Source of the DNA: Oceanibacterium hippocampi
GTDB taxonomy: Bacteria; Pseudomonadota; Alphaproteobacteria; Sneathiellales; Sneathiellaceae
Direction of reading: 5' to 3'
Assembly: GCF_900172325.1 (NCBI RefSeq)
Contig: NZ_FWFR01000001.1
Span: 1,442,335-1,506,334 of the forward strand
DNA length: 64,000 bases
In this document: positions 61,973-64,000 of the stretch, one piece after another
How the letters are laid out: every line of letters starts with the position of its first letter
Position numbering within the stretch: the stretch's first letter is position 1
Program-made: the position numbers and the translations under genes
The notes under the pieces: generated by a model
The model's database searches: none
What the model was told of the DNA's origin: nothing
The model's input: only the letters and a program-made list of their open reading frames with translations

Positions 61973-62797
61973 ATGGCCGATCTGGCCGGAAAGACCCTGT
62001 TCATCACCGGCGCGAGCCGTGGCATCGGGCTTGCCATCGCGCTGCGCGCGGCCCGGGACGGCGCCAATATCGCGATCGCGGCCAAGACCGCCGAGCCCCA
62101 TCCGAAGCTGCCGGGGACGATCTACACGGCGGCCGAGGAGATCGAGGCGGCCGGCGGGCGGGCGCTGCCCTGCATCGTCGATGTCCGGGAAGAGGAAACC
62201 GTCGAGGCCGCCGTCGAGAAGACCGCCGAGACCTTCGGCGGCATCGACATCCTGATCAACAATGCCTCGGCGATCAGCCTGACCGGCACCCTGCAGACGC
62301 CGATGAAGCGCTACGACCTGATGCACCAGATCAACACGCGCGGCACCTATCTCTGCTCGCAGAAATGCATCCCGTACCTGAAGAAGGCAGACAACCCGCA
62401 TGTCCTGAACCTGTCGCCGCCACTCAACATGGTGCCGCACTGGTTCGGTTCGCATGTCGCCTACACGATGGCGAAATACGGGATGAGCATGTGCGTGCTC
62501 GGCATGGCGGAGGAATTCCGGCGCGACAGGATCGCCTTCAACGCGCTCTGGCCGCGAACCGCGATCGACACGGCGGCAATGGCCATGCTGGGCGGCAAGG
62601 GCGTCTCGATCCGCTGTCGCACGCCGGAGATCATGGCCGACGCCGCCCATGCGATCCTGACCAAGCCGTCGGCGGAATTCACCGGCAACTTCGTCATCGA
62701 CGACGACCTGCTGCGCGCCGAGGGCGTGACCGATTTCTCGGTTTACCTGCACGAGGGCGGCAAGGAAAAGGATCTGCTGCCGGACTTCTTCCTCTAG
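61973..62797 (+). CDS. SDR-family oxidoreductase, HSDL2-like
   Basis: 274 residues. TGASRGIG (residues 12-19), NNASA, LNLSPPLNMVPHWF and Y164-x3-K168 in AYTMAKYGMSM match the HSDL2/peroxisomal-type SDR group; the LWPRTAIDTAAMAMLGG stretch is typical of it. A dehydrogenase of hydroxyacyl or steroid-like substrates. Start ATG 61973 has GGGAGG; ATG 61958 is in frame. Last gene of the catabolic group. Confidence 0.92.
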   Translation: MADLAGKTLFITGASRGIGLAIALRAARDGANIAIAAKTAEPHPKLPGTIYTAAEEIEAAGGRALPCIVDVREEETVEAAVEKTAETFGGIDILINNASAISLTGTLQTPMKRYDLMHQINTRGTYLCSQKCIPYLKKADNPHVLNLSPPLNMVPHWFGSHVAYTMAKYGMSMCVLGMAEEFRRDRIAFNALWPRTAIDTAAMAMLGGKGVSIRCRTPEIMADAAHAILTKPSAEFTGNFVIDDDLLRAEGVTDFSVYLHEGGKEKDLLPDFFL

Positions 62798-62803
62798 GCA
62801 GGC

Positions 62804-64000
62804 TCAGAGGCCCGTCGGTGGCATCCGGCGGCGCAGCGAGTCGGCCAGATGCTTCATCGCGTCGCCGACCTCGCGGAACTGGGCGTAGTGGCTCTGGACC
62901 TCCTCGACGCCGCCGAAATCGTCGCGCTGGATGCGCCGTGCATTCCGTTGCAGCTGGGCGATCGGGCGGCCGAGGCTGCGCGCGAGCACCAGCGCGAAAG
63001 CCAGCGTGATCAGCATGGAAATCACCGCGACGCCGATGAGCATCAACTCGCTGCCGCGCGCCGCGTCGACCACGCTCCCCTCCGGCACCAGCACGGCGAG
63101 CAGCCAGGGACGCTCGTTCCGCGACATCCGGGCGACGCCCAGCTGGTAGGTCTTGTCCTCGAAGCTGAAGGTCGTGAGCACCGGCTGTTCGGGGATGACG
63201 CCCTGCTTCATGCGGCTGAGGATCTCGGCCGAGACGGCGCCTCCGACCCCGGCGAGTTCCTCGCTGCGGCGGAACCGCACGGGACGGGCCCGGTCGTCGG
63301 TCACCTGGACAACCGTTTCCGGCTGAGTATGGGCGATGATGCCGCCGTCCGGGCCGACGATGAAGGCGGTGCCGGCGAAGCCGATGCTGAGCTGCCGGAG
63401 ATATTGCGAGAGCTTGCTGATCTCGATGTCGACTCCGACCACGCCGGCGAGTTTCCGGTCGGCGCCCTCGAGCGGCGCGGCGGCGGTAATGCCCGGCTTG
63501 CGTGACGAGTAGAAGACATAGGGGTCGGTCCAGATCGGGCCCTGGGCGCTCTTCGCCTTGCGGTACCAGTCACGGGTCCTGGGGTCGAAATCGTCGTTGT
63601 CGTCGCGCGCCGCCTCGACCTGCTGGAAATCCGCGCGGCGCCAGACCAGCTCGGTCCGCCGATGCGTGTCGTCGATGACGATCGACTTGGTGCGGAAGCC
63701 GCCGGGGCCCTTGCTGTCGTCCCGCATGACATAGTGGAAACTGCCGTCGGCGAGGCCGAGGTAGAGACCGGCGAGTTGCGGATGGTTCTTCAGCTGCTCG
63801 AAGAACAGCAGTTCCAGCGCCGCGCTGTTGTCGGATGCCGGCACGCCGCGATCGATCAGGTTCTGCGACAGCGCGGCCGCGGCTTCCGCCGGCTGCAGGT
63901 AGCTGTCGGTCAGCGCCACCGCGCGGGCGATGACCGTCTCGACATTGCGCCGGGCCAGGGACCGCAGTTCGCCACGGCTCGAATGAACGAACCAGAGGCC
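62804..64000 (-). CDS. dCache-HAMP membrane sensor, C-terminal part (runs off the window)
   Basis: 399 codons visible, with the N terminus past base 64000. A periplasmic double-Cache domain (DPRTRDWYRKAKSAQGPIWT; GVVGVDIEISKLSQYL; FIVGPDGGIIAHTQ), a membrane helix (LMLIGVAVISMLITLAFALV), then a HAMP domain (LGRPIAQLQRNARRIQRDDF). The chain ends about 35 residues after HAMP with no kinase, cyclase or MCP signalling domain. Such proteins may act with a partner or be truncated; there is no downstream remnant before the SDR gene. Confidence 0.88.
   Translation of the reverse strand, partial: GLWFVHSSRGELRSLARRNVETVIARAVALTDSYLQPAEAAAALSQNLIDRGVPASDNSAALELLFFEQLKNHPQLAGLYLGLADGSFHYVMRDDSKGPGGFRTKSIVIDDTHRRTELVWRRADFQQVEAARDDNDDFDPRTRDWYRKAKSAQGPIWTDPYVFYSSRKPGITAAAPLEGADRKLAGVVGVDIEISKLSQYLRQLSIGFAGTAFIVGPDGGIIAHTQPETVVQVTDDRARPVRFRRSEELAGVGGAVSAEILSRMKQGVIPEQPVLTTFSFEDKTYQLGVARMSRNERPWLLAVLVPEGSVVDAARGSELMLIGVAVISMLITLAFALVLARSLGRPIAQLQRNARRIQRDDFGGVEEVQSHYAQFREVGDAMKHLADSLRRRMPPTGL

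Noticed and set aside
58078-62797. Complete DMSP demethylation pathway
   Set aside because: Only the dehydrogenase is DmdC-like; the crotonase lacks DmdD-like catalytic Glu residues and DmdA/DmdB are not in the cluster.
1-64000. CRISPR array, insertion sequence, integrase or attachment site
   Set aside because: No regular direct repeats, no transposase or recombinase motifs, and no tRNA-3'-end duplication at the tRNA-Val gene.

Overview
The window is chromosomal DNA of a GC-rich alphaproteobacterium, most like the Rhodospirillales. Supporting signs are cpdR next to an N-formylglutamate amidohydrolase, gapR (DUF2312), DUF1244, DUF465, COQ9, CtrA-era cell-cycle genes, a split pntAA/pntAB/pntB transhydrogenase preceded by an aa3-oxidase subunit IV-like peptide, and a zinc-ligand-free L36. 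Genes are closely packed, many with 4-base ATGA overlaps. I see no insertion sequence, CRISPR array, prophage or integrase, so this is core or stable accessory chromosome.

Layout. 1-1.8 kb: hutG-like gene (cut by the window edge), cpdR, tRNA-Val(GAC) and a free-standing B3/B4 domain protein. 1.9-8.2 kb: DMT exporter divergent from a MarR regulator with two operators between them, an acyl-CoA synthetase, a CDF cation transporter, a second DMT exporter and a methyltransferase. 8.2-16 kb: rpmJ, then glycolate oxidase glcDEF, converging on pyruvate kinase and glycerate 2-kinase; together these make a C2-to-pyruvate block. 16-26 kb: CPA2 antiporter, third DMT exporter, an overlapping amidohydrolase/carboxylate-amine ligase pair, DUF1244, a CsgG-SH3-SHOCT secreted protein, gapR, a small unknown gene, a MATE pump and a non-canonical SDR. 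26-38.9 kb: a giant indolepyruvate:ferredoxin oxidoreductase divergent from a three-PAS hybrid histidine kinase, then nucleotide-sugar epimerase, two hotdog thioesterases, pepF, an ABC1 kinase and an MFS exporter.

39-47.4 kb: a PEP-CTERM protein, an iron alcohol dehydrogenase, the pnt operon, a second PEP-CTERM protein behind a structured leader, and a Na/Pi cotransporter with a PhoU-like tail. 47.5-57.9 kb: rpsU divergent from def-coq9-(halohydrin dehalogenase), purEK, a diguanylate cyclase with an intact I-site, two DUF465 proteins, ubiX, a D-2-hydroxyacid dehydrogenase, a Sua5-type tsaC and a DUF3108 protein. 58-62.8 kb: an acyl-CoA catabolic cluster (DmdC-like dehydrogenase, metallo-hydrolase, Glu-less crotonase, HSDL2-like SDR) with a perfect palindrome in it. 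The window ends inside a dCache-HAMP sensor.

The most notable finding is the gene at 49124-49864. It carries both fingerprints of halohydrin dehalogenases (T-x4-F-x-G and S-x12-Y-x3-R), an enzyme family with few known members and no settled natural role. Here it is translationally coupled to coq9 behind def. Other leads are the amidohydrolase/ligase pair, the orphan CsgG-SH3-SHOCT protein, the acyl-CoA cluster with its palindrome, and the structured leader of the second PEP-CTERM gene.
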